A stretch of 36,744 nucleotides of DNA, from contig JAKQHR010000032.1 in NCBI GenBank assembly GCA_029557905.1, forward strand, positions 1 through 36,744, in the 5' to 3' direction. This document shows, in pieces, positions 8,584 through 18,102 of the stretch (positions are counted from its first letter, which is position 1; each line of letters starts with the position of its first letter). The notes below the pieces were generated by a model. It did no database searches, was not told where the DNA came from, and was given only the letters and a program-made list of their open reading frames with translations. The stretch comes from Verrucomicrobiota bacterium (GTDB lineage: Bacteria > Verrucomicrobiota > Kiritimatiellia > JAKQHR01). The translations under genes were made by a program, and so were the position numbers.

Positions 8584-9247
8584 CGAAGTCCCGGAATCAC
8601 AGATCCAGGAGGACAAACCGTCTGGCCGGGCCGGCTTTGACTACCGGATGACTCATCACGAGATCAATGATCTTGATCTGTCCGCCTATGACGGACCGGT
8701 GATGCTGGTCAACTCGCCGGAGAGACTGCCGGACGCGGTGGCCGCCTTGAGCGCCGATCGCATTCTGGGCTTTGACACCGAAACGCGCCCTTCTTTCACC
8801 AAGGGCACCAACTACAAGCCGGCGCTTCTCCAGCTGGCCGGCGAGCAGGTCGTCTGCATTTTCCAGTTGAAACTCATCGGGCTCCCGCGGCCCCTGATCG
8901 ATATTCTTGCGAATCCTGAGGTCATAAAGGCCGGCGTGGCGCCGCAGCGAGATGCTCTTGAACTCAAGGCGCTGGCTGAATTTGAGCCGGCCGGAATGTT
9001 TGATGTGTCCGAGGCCGGCCGGATGGGCGGTATTCAAAACTTGGGGCTCAAGGGACTGGCCGCGGTGCTTCTCGGCGAGCGCATTTCAAAACGCGCCCAG
9101 TTGACCAACTGGGCGCGGCAGAAACTTTCCCCGCATCAGATTACATATGCCGCAACAGATGCGTGGATCAGCCGGCGGATCTATCTGCGACTGCAGGAGA
9201 TGGACATGCTCCGCCAGCCGGTCAGGAAAATGGAGAAGGAATCATGA
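8576..9247 (+). CDS. RNase D-like 3'-5' exonuclease (DEDDy)
   Basis: A 223-residue exonuclease-domain protein of the DnaQ-like DEDD superfamily, cutting RNA or DNA from the 3' end with two metal ions. All acidic residues are visible: D67 and E69 in GFDTET (Exo I), D126 in GVAPQRDALEL (Exo II), and Y191 and D195 in TYAATDAWISRRIY (Exo III, DEDDy type). It is much shorter than E. coli RNase D because it lacks the HRDC domains, so it resembles the stand-alone exonuclease proteins related to the WRN exonuclease domain. It overlaps the vWA gene by 8 bp and the next gene by 4 bp. Its link to the motor operon is probably only transcriptional. Confidence 0.88.
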   Translation: MNSEVPESQIQEDKPSGRAGFDYRMTHHEINDLDLSAYDGPVMLVNSPERLPDAVAALSADRILGFDTETRPSFTKGTNYKPALLQLAGEQVVCIFQLKLIGLPRPLIDILANPEVIKAGVAPQRDALELKALAEFEPAGMFDVSEAGRMGGIQNLGLKGLAAVLLGERISKRAQLTNWARQKLSPHQITYAATDAWISRRIYLRLQEMDMLRQPVRKMEKES

Positions 9248-9420
9248 ATAAGAGGATTATCATCGCATTGCTGTTGATTGCGCTGGTGGCCATTGTATTG
9301 ATCCTCAGCAGCGGCACCACGACCGTTAATTTGGGGTTTGGCAGGATGCACATGCACACGCCGCTGGCTCTGCTGCTGTTCACAAGCATTGGGGTGGTTG
9401 TTGGCCTGCTCCTGAAATGA
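9244..9420 (+). CDS. Small LapA-like (DUF1049-type) membrane protein
   Basis: A 58-residue protein with two hydrophobic segments, at 5-21 and about 38-57. The pattern of a hydrophobic start, a short TTVNLGFGRMHMHTPLALLL stretch and a second glycine-containing helix matches the LapA domain (lipopolysaccharide assembly protein A, DUF1049), in which a helix hairpin sits in the inner membrane. It overlaps the exonuclease stop in ATGA and is the last gene of the operon. The family call rests on pattern recognition alone and the protein is short. Confidence 0.7.
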   Translation: MNKRIIIALLLIALVAIVLILSSGTTTVNLGFGRMHMHTPLALLLFTSIGVVVGLLLK

Positions 9421-9436
9421 GGCGTGCTTTACGCCT
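9420..9436 (+). terminator. Weak hairpin after the LapA-like gene
   Basis: AGGCGT and ACGCCT (9420-9425 and 9431-9436) can form a 6-bp stem with a 5-nt loop right after the stop codon. No T-run follows, so it would be a poor intrinsic terminator. It marks the probable end of the ExbB operon. Confidence 0.3.
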
Positions 9437-9463
9437 TGTAAGGCCCCGGGCTTGTGCCATAAT
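9436..9463 (+). promoter_or_regulatory. Candidate promoter for the beta-helix gene
   Basis: TTGTAA (9436-9441) and CATAAT (9458-9463, 5 of 6) are separated by 16 bp in the only gap between two operons. Together with AAGGA at 9471-9475 before the ATG at 9485, this supports a new transcription unit starting here. Confidence 0.5.
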
Positions 9464-9484
9464 CTGCCAAAAGGATCATGAATT

Positions 9485-10714
9485 ATGATGACGGTTCCCC
9501 CCCATGTTAGAAAACTGATGGAGCAGGGGGTTTTGATTCCCGCTCCCGCTTCGGTTGAGATTGACGAGCGCATCAATCCCTTGCTGATTGCGCCGGGAGT
9601 TGTGCTGCACACAGGGACGAAGCTTCTGGGAGAGCATACCAGTATCGGGCCCGGCTGTGTGCTGGGCGAGGAAGGCCCCGTTATGCTCAAGAACTGCCAG
9701 CTGAGCAGCGGAGTGAAGCTGCAGGGCGGCTCATTTGAGGGTTCGGTTTTTCTCGGCAGATCTTCAATGGGTCCCTGCGCGCATGTGCGGGCCGGGACGC
9801 TGCTGGAGGAGGAAGCCGGCGGGGCGCATTCCGTGGGTTTCAAACAGACCATTTTTCTTCCCTATGTGACGGCCGGGAGTCTGATCAATTTCTGCGACGC
9901 CATGATGGCGGGCGGTCGCAGCCGCAAGGAGCACAGCGAAATTGGATCATCCTTCATTCATTTCAACTACACTCCCCACCGGGACAAGGCCACACCGTCA
10001 CTGATCGGAGATGTTCCCCGCGGCGTGATGCTGAACAATGATCCGATCTTTCTCGGCGGACAGGGTGGTCTGGTGGGGCCGGTGCGGATCGATTACGGTT
10101 GTGTTACAGCCGCGGGGACGGTTTATCGCCGCGATGCGCTTGAGCCCAATATGCTTCTAACAGCGAAATCCCGCGGGGTCGGCCATCCCGTGCCATACAA
10201 GTCCGGAGCCTACCGCGGAATTGCGCGCATCGTCGCAAACAACCTTATTTATACAGGCAATTTGTGGGCGCTGACGCAGTGGTACAGGTTTGTGCGCCGC
10301 CATTTTATGGAGCGCAATCCCTTTGATCACGCCTGCTACAACGGGGCCATTCGACTGCTGGAAGATGCGCGCAGGGAGCGCATTAAACGATTGGCCGAGC
10401 TGGCAAAGAACCTTAAGGAATCCATAGCCATTCTGTCTGCAAAGGGGGACGGACCCGAGCTGGCCGCCCAGCACGCCTTTGTGAAGGCTTGGCCCGGCAT
10501 TGAAGAAGCCGTTCGCGGGGGCCCGGAGCCGGATTTCTCCGTGGATCAGCTGCAGGACGTTTTTTCCGCGGCCTGGGACCGCGTCTCTGGAAGCGAGAAG
10601 GACTATCTCAAGGCGATTAAGAACCTGGCGCCGGACGAAGCCCGTGCGGGAACCGCCTGGCTGCAGTCGGTCGTGAATCAGATTGCCTGTTTGTTCTCAA
10701 ACGCTGAATCATGA
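9485..10714 (+). CDS. Left-handed beta-helix, GlmU-related sugar nucleotide protein
   Basis: A 409-residue protein whose N-terminal two thirds (about 30-225) show the imperfect hexapeptide rhythm of a left-handed parallel beta-helix. Examples are IAPGVVLHTGTKLLGEHTSI and VLGEEGPVMLKNCQLSSGVK. A strongly featured segment, GAHSVGFKQTIFLPYVTAGS and later FIHFNYTPHRDKATPSLIGD, resembles proteins annotated as UDP-N-acetylglucosamine pyrophosphorylase or GlmU-like in Planctomycetes and relatives, recalled from memory. No nucleotidyltransferase Rossmann domain is present, so a pyrophosphorylase name would be misleading; an acyltransferase or sugar-nucleotide binding role fits better. The last 150 residues look helical and charged. 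ATG 9485 has AAGGA 9 nt upstream; a second ATG follows at once. Confidence 0.75.
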   Translation: MMTVPPHVRKLMEQGVLIPAPASVEIDERINPLLIAPGVVLHTGTKLLGEHTSIGPGCVLGEEGPVMLKNCQLSSGVKLQGGSFEGSVFLGRSSMGPCAHVRAGTLLEEEAGGAHSVGFKQTIFLPYVTAGSLINFCDAMMAGGRSRKEHSEIGSSFIHFNYTPHRDKATPSLIGDVPRGVMLNNDPIFLGGQGGLVGPVRIDYGCVTAAGTVYRRDALEPNMLLTAKSRGVGHPVPYKSGAYRGIARIVANNLIYTGNLWALTQWYRFVRRHFMERNPFDHACYNGAIRLLEDARRERIKRLAELAKNLKESIAILSAKGDGPELAAQHAFVKAWPGIEEAVRGGPEPDFSVDQLQDVFSAAWDRVSGSEKDYLKAIKNLAPDEARAGTAWLQSVVNQIACLFSNAES

Positions 10715-10718
10715 TCCG

Positions 10719-12140
10719 ATGAACTACAAGGTCACCATAGGTCTGGAAACGCATGTGCAGCTCAAGACGCAGAGCAAGATATTCTGCGGGTGCCGGAAGG
10801 ATTTCGGCGATGAGCCGAATACGCATGTCTGTCCGGTGTGCCTCGGCTATCCGGGCGCCATGCCGGTGCTGAACGAGGAGGCCGTCCGCCTCACCGTTAT
10901 GACGGGATTGATGATCGGCTGTAAAATCAATTCCTACAGCAAGTTCGACCGCAAGAGCTATTTTTATCCCGACATGCCCAAGAACTACCAGATTTCGCAG
11001 TACGATCAGCCGCTGTGCCTCGGCGGATCGGTTGAGATCGAGACGGAGGCCGGGAAGCGTTCGATTGAGGTCACGCGCATTCACCTTGAGGAGGATGTCG
11101 CCAAGAACATCCATTTCGAGAATTTCAGCGGTGTCGATTTCAACCGGGCAGGCACACCGCTGATGGAAATAGTGACGGAGCCGGTGATCGAATCGGCCGA
11201 CGAGGCGTTTGCCTATCTGCAGGCGCTCAAGCAGATTCTGGTTTACGGCGGCATCAGCGACTGCAATCTCGAGGAGGGCAACATGCGCTGCGACGTGAAC
11301 TGCAGTGTGCGGCCCGAGGGGCAGGAGAAGCTGGGCGTGAAGACCGAGCTGAAGAACATGAACACCTTCAAGGGCGTTCATCGCGCGCTGAAGGCTGAAA
11401 TTGCCCGCCAGATTTCCGTGCTCGAAAAAGGCGGAACCATTCAGCAGGAAACGCGGCGATGGGATGACGTCGCCGGCGTCACGCTGGCGATGCGCTCGAA
11501 GGAATACGCGCACGACTACCGCTATTTCCCCGAGCCCGACCTGATGCCCGTGGTGCTGGACGAGAAAACTGTTGAGGAATGGCGCTGCCGGCTTCCCGAA
11601 CTGCCCGCGAAGCGGCGCGAGCGGATGACGGCTGAGTACGGCATTCCCGAATATGATGCGGGCGTGCTGGCCGCCGACAAGCATGTGGCCGACTATTTCG
11701 AGGAGACCGCAAAACTTTGCGGCAGCGGGAAGGCGGCCTCCAACTGGATCATGACCGAGGTCATGCGTGTGCTTTCCGCGCAGGAAATTGAAATCCGCGG
11801 CCTCAAAATCACCCCTGTGGCGCTGGCGGCGCTGATCAAGCTGGTGGATGCCAAGACCATCAGCAGCACCGGTGCGAAAGAGGTTTTTGCGGTGATGCTC
11901 GAGGAGGGCGGCGATCCGGCGGCGATTGTGAAGGCGCGCGGGCTGGCGCAGGTGAGTGACACCGGCGCGCTGGAGGCGATGGTGATGCAGGCGATTGCCG
12001 AGAACGAGAAATCCGTGACGGCCTACAGGGCGGGCAAGGAAGCCGCTCTGCAGCATCTTGTCGGGCAGGTCATGAAGCTCAGCCGGGGCAAGGCCAATCC
12101 GGGCGTTGTCATTGAGCTGCTGAAGAAGAATCTTGCATGA
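10719..12140 (+). CDS. gatB: Asp-tRNA(Asn)/Glu-tRNA(Gln) amidotransferase subunit B
   Basis: GatB of the GatCAB complex converts misacylated Glu-tRNA(Gln) or Asp-tRNA(Asn) to the correct amide form in the cytoplasm. The 473-residue length is usual. The N-terminus MNYKVTIGLETHVQLKTQSK is the family hallmark. Further motifs are the zinc cysteines near FCGC and CPVC, the signature FYPDMPKNYQISQYDQPL, and NMRCDVNCSVRP. The C-terminal tail domain (about 330-473) is the helical YqeY-like tRNA-binding part. The start is ATG 10719, 4 bp after the previous stop, with no clear ribosome binding site. gatA and gatC are not adjacent, so the operon seen in Firmicutes is split here. The end overlaps xer in ATGA. 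Confidence 0.96.
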   Translation: MNYKVTIGLETHVQLKTQSKIFCGCRKDFGDEPNTHVCPVCLGYPGAMPVLNEEAVRLTVMTGLMIGCKINSYSKFDRKSYFYPDMPKNYQISQYDQPLCLGGSVEIETEAGKRSIEVTRIHLEEDVAKNIHFENFSGVDFNRAGTPLMEIVTEPVIESADEAFAYLQALKQILVYGGISDCNLEEGNMRCDVNCSVRPEGQEKLGVKTELKNMNTFKGVHRALKAEIARQISVLEKGGTIQQETRRWDDVAGVTLAMRSKEYAHDYRYFPEPDLMPVVLDEKTVEEWRCRLPELPAKRRERMTAEYGIPEYDAGVLAADKHVADYFEETAKLCGSGKAASNWIMTEVMRVLSAQEIEIRGLKITPVALAALIKLVDAKTISSTGAKEVFAVMLEEGGDPAAIVKARGLAQVSDTGALEAMVMQAIAENEKSVTAYRAGKEAALQHLVGQVMKLSRGKANPGVVIELLKKNLA

Positions 12141-13126
12141 ACAAGATTCCGGCAAAAGACGGGCAGAAAGAGCCCGATCCATTGCTTGCGGCATTCGTGG
12201 ATTATCTGGAAGGCGAAAAGAATGCCTCGCACCACACGGTCACCAACTATCTTCTCGATATTAAACAGTTCATCCGCTTCTCGTGGGGCAATGATGCGAA
12301 ACCGCCCTATGGCTGGAAGCAGTGTGACCGCTATGCGGGCCGCAAGTTTCTTGTGCACTTGATGAAGGAGGGGCGCAATCCGACCACCGTGCTGCGCAAG
12401 CTTTCCAGCATGCGGTCATTCTTCCGTTTTATGCTTCGTGAGGAAATGGTGACCTTCAATCCCTTCTCCGGTGTGGCCATGCCGAAAAAAGGGAAATATC
12501 TGCCGGAGGTACTTTCGGTGGCGGAGGTCAACCGCCTGCTGGATGCTCCAAAGCTGGTGGCTGCGAAGCAGGGGGCACCCCAGTCACCTGGCGACAAGGC
12601 CTGGATGGATTACGCGGCGGCCCGCGACAGGGCCATTCTCGAAGTGCTTTACAGCACGGGGATGCGTGTCAGCGAGCTGGCCGGCCTGACGCCGGGGCAG
12701 GTGGATTTTCTCGCGGGCATCATCAAGGTGCGCGGAAAGGGAAAGAAGGAGCGGCTATGTCCGCTGGGCGGCCCGGCCTCGCGCTCGCTGCGCGAGGCGG
12801 TGGACAAAAGGGACATGTTCTGCGTGAGCATTGGAGAAAAACCCGGCTCGGCCGGATTTTTCCTGAACCGTAAGGGCGGGCGGATCACCACGCGGTCCAT
12901 CGAGCGGATGATGAAGAAATATCTGCAGGCGGCCAATCTGAATCCGGAGCATTCGCCGCATGTGCTGCGCCACAGTTTCGCGACGCATTTGCTCGACAAC
13001 GGGGCCGATTTGCGTAGTGTTCAGGAGCTTTTAGGGCATGCCAGCCTTTCGACCACGCAGATATACACGCACATAACGGTTGAGCGGCTCAAAGAGGTGT
13101 ACAAACAGGCGCACCCGCGGGCGTGA
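12137..13126 (+). CDS. Tyrosine recombinase XerC/XerD
   Basis: A site-specific recombinase that resolves chromosome dimers at dif during division. The 329 residues contain an N-terminal SAM-like core-binding domain (about 14-105) and a C-terminal catalytic domain. The full catalytic set is present: R177 (TGMRVSEL), K201 (VRGKGKKER), H275 and R278 (HVLRHSFATH), H301 (LLGHASLSTTQ) and nucleophile Y310. The length and the chromosomal setting between gatB and waaA point to the housekeeping enzyme and not to an integron or phage integrase. Whether it is XerC or XerD cannot be told from one copy. The loop at 140-158 is longer than in E. coli XerC/D. Confidence 0.93.
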   Translation: MNKIPAKDGQKEPDPLLAAFVDYLEGEKNASHHTVTNYLLDIKQFIRFSWGNDAKPPYGWKQCDRYAGRKFLVHLMKEGRNPTTVLRKLSSMRSFFRFMLREEMVTFNPFSGVAMPKKGKYLPEVLSVAEVNRLLDAPKLVAAKQGAPQSPGDKAWMDYAAARDRAILEVLYSTGMRVSELAGLTPGQVDFLAGIIKVRGKGKKERLCPLGGPASRSLREAVDKRDMFCVSIGEKPGSAGFFLNRKGGRITTRSIERMMKKYLQAANLNPEHSPHVLRHSFATHLLDNGADLRSVQELLGHASLSTTQIYTHITVERLKEVYKQAHPRA

Positions 13127-13141
13127 CCGGATGGATTTTTC

Positions 13142-14449
13142 ATGATTTGGATTGTTTATAACATTCTGTTTGCTGTCGGCTTCACATTAATGCTGCCGCA
13201 TTTCATATATCGCATGGTGCGGCGCGGCGGCTATGCCCGAAATTTTGTCCAGCGGCTGGGCTTCTACAGCCGGTCTATCCGCACAAAACTTTCCGCCGGA
13301 CGCCACATCTGGATTCAGGCCGTGAGCGTGGGAGAGATATTTGTTGCCTTCCGCTTCATGGAGGAAATCCGGCGCAGGAATCCGGATGCACGCTTTGTTC
13401 TGTCCACCAATACCTCGACGGGGTACGCCCTTGCCCGGAGCAGGATTGGCGAAAGTGATATTCTCATTTATTTTCCCGTGGATTTTCCGCTTGTGATGCG
13501 GCGCGTGCTCGGGCTGATCAATCCCGCGGCTCTTATTCTTGTTGAATGTGAACTCTGGCCGAATCTCATCCGTCTGGCAAAGAGAAGGGGCACCCCGGTC
13601 CTGCTGGTCAATGGGCGCATTTCGGAGCATTCGTTCAGGGGCTATCGCAAATTGAAGTTCTTTACAAAGAAGATTCTCCCGATGGTGGATCTGCTCTGCG
13701 CCCAGAGTGCCGCCGATGCCCGCCGGCTGATCAGCCTTGGCGCCCCAGAACGGAATGTGAAGGTGATGGGCAGCGCCAAGTATGAGGTCGCATCGAAAGA
13801 TCCCACGGGGGAAGAAAAGGCGGCAGCCATTCTGAAAGCGGCCGGGATTGACATCACGGCGCCGATTCTCCTCGGCGGTTCCACCTGGGCGGGAGAGGAG
13901 AAAATCCTGCTCAACGCATTCAAGATTCTGCGGGATGAATTCAAGAACCTGCAGCTTGTTCTTGCCCCGCGCCATGCGGAGCGGGCAGGGGAGGTTATTC
14001 ACGAAATCGAATCCGCAGGATGCCGCGCAGTGCAGCGCTCAAAACTGGATCTGTCGGCCGCGCGTGTCTGGGAGCCGGACGATGTGCTTCTGGTGGACAG
14101 CACTGGCGAGCTGAAGAATTTCTATCCTTATGCCACCGTGATCTTCATCGGCAAGAGCCTGACGCAGCACGGCGGGCAGAATCCCATCGAGCCTGCGGTG
14201 TACGGAAAGCCCGTCATCGTGGGGCCGAACATGGAAAATTTCCCGGTGGTCATGGAGGATTTCAGGGAAGCGTCGGCGCTGATCCAGGTCGCGGATGAAA
14301 CGGGGCTGCACTCAAGCATACGTGCCCTGCTGTCCGACGCACAGCTCCGAGGGGATTACGGAGGCAGGGCGGCATCTCTGGTCGAGGCCAAGTCCGGGGC
14401 CCTGGCGGAAACTGTTGAACTTATAATTCCGCACCTTTTGAAATCATGA
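13142..14449 (+). CDS. waaA: 3-deoxy-D-manno-octulosonic acid transferase
   Basis: WaaA (KdtA) transfers Kdo from CMP-Kdo to lipid A precursor at the inner membrane, the first step of LPS core assembly. The 435-residue protein has an N-terminal membrane anchor (about 3-22) and a GT-B fold. The catalytic base is E65 in QAVSVGEIFVA, ECELWPN lies at about 136-142, and the C-terminal donor-site motif GGQNPIEPA is conserved. ATG 13142 is 15 bp after xer. Its presence shows the cell makes Kdo-containing LPS, which supports a Gram-negative envelope. Family assignment is secure; whether it adds one or several Kdo residues cannot be read from sequence. Confidence 0.94.
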   Translation: MIWIVYNILFAVGFTLMLPHFIYRMVRRGGYARNFVQRLGFYSRSIRTKLSAGRHIWIQAVSVGEIFVAFRFMEEIRRRNPDARFVLSTNTSTGYALARSRIGESDILIYFPVDFPLVMRRVLGLINPAALILVECELWPNLIRLAKRRGTPVLLVNGRISEHSFRGYRKLKFFTKKILPMVDLLCAQSAADARRLISLGAPERNVKVMGSAKYEVASKDPTGEEKAAAILKAAGIDITAPILLGGSTWAGEEKILLNAFKILRDEFKNLQLVLAPRHAERAGEVIHEIESAGCRAVQRSKLDLSAARVWEPDDVLLVDSTGELKNFYPYATVIFIGKSLTQHGGQNPIEPAVYGKPVIVGPNMENFPVVMEDFREASALIQVADETGLHSSIRALLSDAQLRGDYGGRAASLVEAKSGALAETVELIIPHLLKS

Positions 14450-14514
14450 ATTTCAACTTGCCGCGACTGGCTTTATCGGCGAGTATCGCAGGCAATGGAA
14501 TACAGGAGGGTTTG

Positions 14515-15381
14515 ATGAAAGCATTGATTCCGCTCATGCTGTGTATGCTGACTGTCGGTGCGGGGTTTGCTGACACCACGGTTGATGCCTCTAATCCCTA
14601 TGCCTATGGGGCAAACATCGGCTGGATCAATGCCCGGGGGGATATCGCCTCCGGCGCAGTGTTCGGACAGTCTTATTGCACCGGCTATCTGTACAGCGCC
14701 AACTGCGGGTGGATTTCGCTGGGCAACGGACCTACCAACGGCTGGCGCTATTCCAATACCGCCGCCGACGACTGGGGTGTCAACCACGACGGAACAGGAA
14801 GCCTGACGGGTTTTGCCTATGGCGCAAACATCGGCTGGATTGCTTTTGAACAGACCTATGGACAGCCCCGGGTGGATCTGCTGACCGGAAATCTTTCTGG
14901 ATACGTTTGGGGTGCCAATGTGGGCTGGATCAGTCTTTCGAATGCGCAGGCTTATGTGCAAACCACCAGGCTTGACTCTGGACCCGACTCCGATGCCGAC
15001 GGCATTCCTGATTTCTGGGAGATGAAGCAGGTCGGGGACCTGGCTACGCTCAGCGGGGCGGGGCACGACGAGGATGATGATGGCGCTTCGGACACTGATG
15101 AATATTCTTCAGATACAGATCCGACGGATATTAATTCCAGTCTTGAGATCACGGCGCTCGAACGTCTGGATGGCACAAATCTTGTGACATGGAGCATTGA
15201 GCCCACTCGTTTCTACAAGCTGGAACATGCCTCCAGTGCGAGTAACAATGCGGATTGGGGGGACAGCGGTCACGGAATCATGTCTCCGGAACTGGCGGAT
15301 GAAATGACGCGAGAACTGGCCGATTCCGCACAAACGTCGCAGTTCTTCCGGGCCAGAGCCATTGTCCCTCTGTCGCCCTGA
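14515..15381 (+). CDS. Secreted GANxGWI-repeat / thrombospondin-type-3 protein
   Basis: A 288-residue exported protein. ATG 14515 is chosen because AGGAGGG (14504-14510) sits 4 nt upstream and the product starts with a signal peptide (MKALIPLMLCMLTVGAGFAD). Four copies of a short aromatic repeat follow: YGANIGWINA, YSANCGWISL, YGANIGWIAF and WGANVGWISL, spaced about 35-45 residues apart. After residue 160 comes a calcium-binding thrombospondin-type-3 stretch (DSDADGIPDFWE and DEDDDGASDTDEY, then SDTDPTD). The C-terminus (about 222-288) resembles the domain that follows TSP3 repeats in PVC secreted proteins (VTWSIEPTRFYKLEHASSAS). It is probably displayed on or released from the cell; the ligand is unknown. 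It is probably transcribed on its own, although no confident promoter was found. Confidence 0.8.
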   Translation: MKALIPLMLCMLTVGAGFADTTVDASNPYAYGANIGWINARGDIASGAVFGQSYCTGYLYSANCGWISLGNGPTNGWRYSNTAADDWGVNHDGTGSLTGFAYGANIGWIAFEQTYGQPRVDLLTGNLSGYVWGANVGWISLSNAQAYVQTTRLDSGPDSDADGIPDFWEMKQVGDLATLSGAGHDEDDDGASDTDEYSSDTDPTDINSSLEITALERLDGTNLVTWSIEPTRFYKLEHASSASNNADWGDSGHGIMSPELADEMTRELADSAQTSQFFRARAIVPLSP

Positions 15382-15497
15382 AAAGCCGGAAATAAGGCCA
15401 AAAATGCCCTAAAAATGGCAAAAAACGCCTAAAAACGGCCGAAAATGCCCCAAAAACGGTAAAAACGACCTCAAAACGGCTAGTTTTATCAGAAAAA
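15381..15497. repeat. Helically phased A-tract array (intrinsically curved DNA)
   Basis: About ten runs of 3-6 A on the plus strand begin near 15381, 15390, 15400, 15411, 15420, 15431, 15442, 15452, 15461 and 15473, with another at 15493. The steps are 9-12 bp, averaging close to one helical turn. Between 15401 and 15480 the DNA reads as eight degenerate 10-bp units, such as AAAAATGGCA, AAAAACGCCT and AAAAACGGCC. Phased A-tracts bend DNA strongly. The array starts at the stop of the preceding gene and ends about 35 bp before the pgi promoter. Confidence 0.85.
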
Positions 15498-15532
15498 CAG
15501 CATTTCGCTTTTCCGGCGCAATGTGTTCCACA

Positions 15533-17228
<1,696 letters not shown>

Positions 17229-17229
17229 A

Positions 17230-18102
17230 ATGCAGCAGTGCCCTCCCAAAAGACTTCCGGCCTGGATGCGAACCTCGCGTCGGACTGATCGCAGCTTCGT
17301 TCGCGTTCAGCGGCTGCTGGAAGCGGAGTCTCTGTGCACGGTCTGCCAGGATGCGAAATGTCCAAACCGTCTTCAATGCTGGAACGAGGGCACGGCCACG
17401 TTCATGATCCTGGGGCATGCCTGCACGCGCAACTGCCGTTTCTGCGCGGTGCAAAAGACTGTTCCCCGGGAACCAGATCCAAACGAACCCGCGAGCGTGG
17501 CGCGGGCCGTGAAGGCCATGAATCTCAGGCACGCGGTGATCACCAGTGTGACAAGGGACGATCTGCCGGATGGCGGCGCCGGGCATTTTGCCGGGACCGT
17601 TCGCATGATACGCGCGGCCGGCGTGACCGTCGAAGTGCTGGTCCCGGACTTCAACGGCTGCGCGGCGGCGCTTGAAACCGTGCTGGATGCCCGCCCGGAT
17701 GTGTTCGGCCACAATATTGAAACGGTACGGCGGCTGCAGGCCGTGGTGCGGCCCATGGCCTCCTATGAAAGATCGCTTGCGGTTTTGCGCGCGGCAGCGG
17801 CTCATGGCGGTGCGCTGGTCAAGTCGGGCCTGATGCTGGGAATGGGGGAAACAAGAGCGGAAATCCTTCAGGCGATGGACGACCTGCTGGAGGCGGGATG
17901 CGAGCTTCTGACCATGGGCCAGTATCTTGCCCCGACGCCTGACCACTATCCTGCGGCTTCTTATCTGGCGCCGGAGGAGTTTGATGAACTGGGAGACGCG
18001 GCCAGAGCGAAGGGGTTCAGGGCGGTGGCATCGGGTCCGCTGGTGCGGTCATCCTACAGGGCCGCGCAGATGTTCGTGCAGGCGCAGGGGGCAAAGCCAT
18101 GA
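17230..18102 (+). CDS. lipA: Lipoyl synthase
   Basis: LipA is a radical-SAM enzyme that inserts two sulfurs into protein-bound octanoyl groups to make lipoate for 2-oxoacid dehydrogenases and glycine cleavage. The 290 residues show both Fe-S sites. The auxiliary cluster is C39-x4-C44-x5-C50 and the SAM cluster is C65-x3-C69-x2-C72 (HACTRNCRFC). The fourth auxiliary ligand comes from the RSSY motif at 273-276. TSVTRDDLPDGGAGHF and FGHNIETV are also characteristic. No lipB is adjacent. The stop overlaps the next gene in ATGA. The auxiliary cluster this enzyme consumes would need the NifU/NifS system at the start of the window or an equivalent. Confidence 0.96.
   Translation: MQQCPPKRLPAWMRTSRRTDRSFVRVQRLLEAESLCTVCQDAKCPNRLQCWNEGTATFMILGHACTRNCRFCAVQKTVPREPDPNEPASVARAVKAMNLRHAVITSVTRDDLPDGGAGHFAGTVRMIRAAGVTVEVLVPDFNGCAAALETVLDARPDVFGHNIETVRRLQAVVRPMASYERSLAVLRAAAAHGGALVKSGLMLGMGETRAEILQAMDDLLEAGCELLTMGQYLAPTPDHYPAASYLAPEEFDELGDAARAKGFRAVASGPLVRSSYRAAQMFVQAQGAKP

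Noticed and set aside
10617-12194. Minus-strand open frame of 525 codons opposite gatB
   Set aside because: Antisense to a full-length GatB with all motifs. The composition (Leu, His, Arg, Ala rich) is typical of an antisense shadow.
12137-13126. Tyrosine recombinase as the integrase of a mobile element
   Set aside because: Its length, full catalytic set and position overlapping gatB and next to waaA match chromosomal XerC/D. No attachment repeats, tRNA end duplication or cargo genes are near.
15381-15500. Intrinsic terminator of the surface protein gene in the A-rich block
   Set aside because: The tracts are A-rich on the plus strand, not T-rich, and no stable GC hairpin followed by T residues is visible. 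Phased curvature explains the pattern better.
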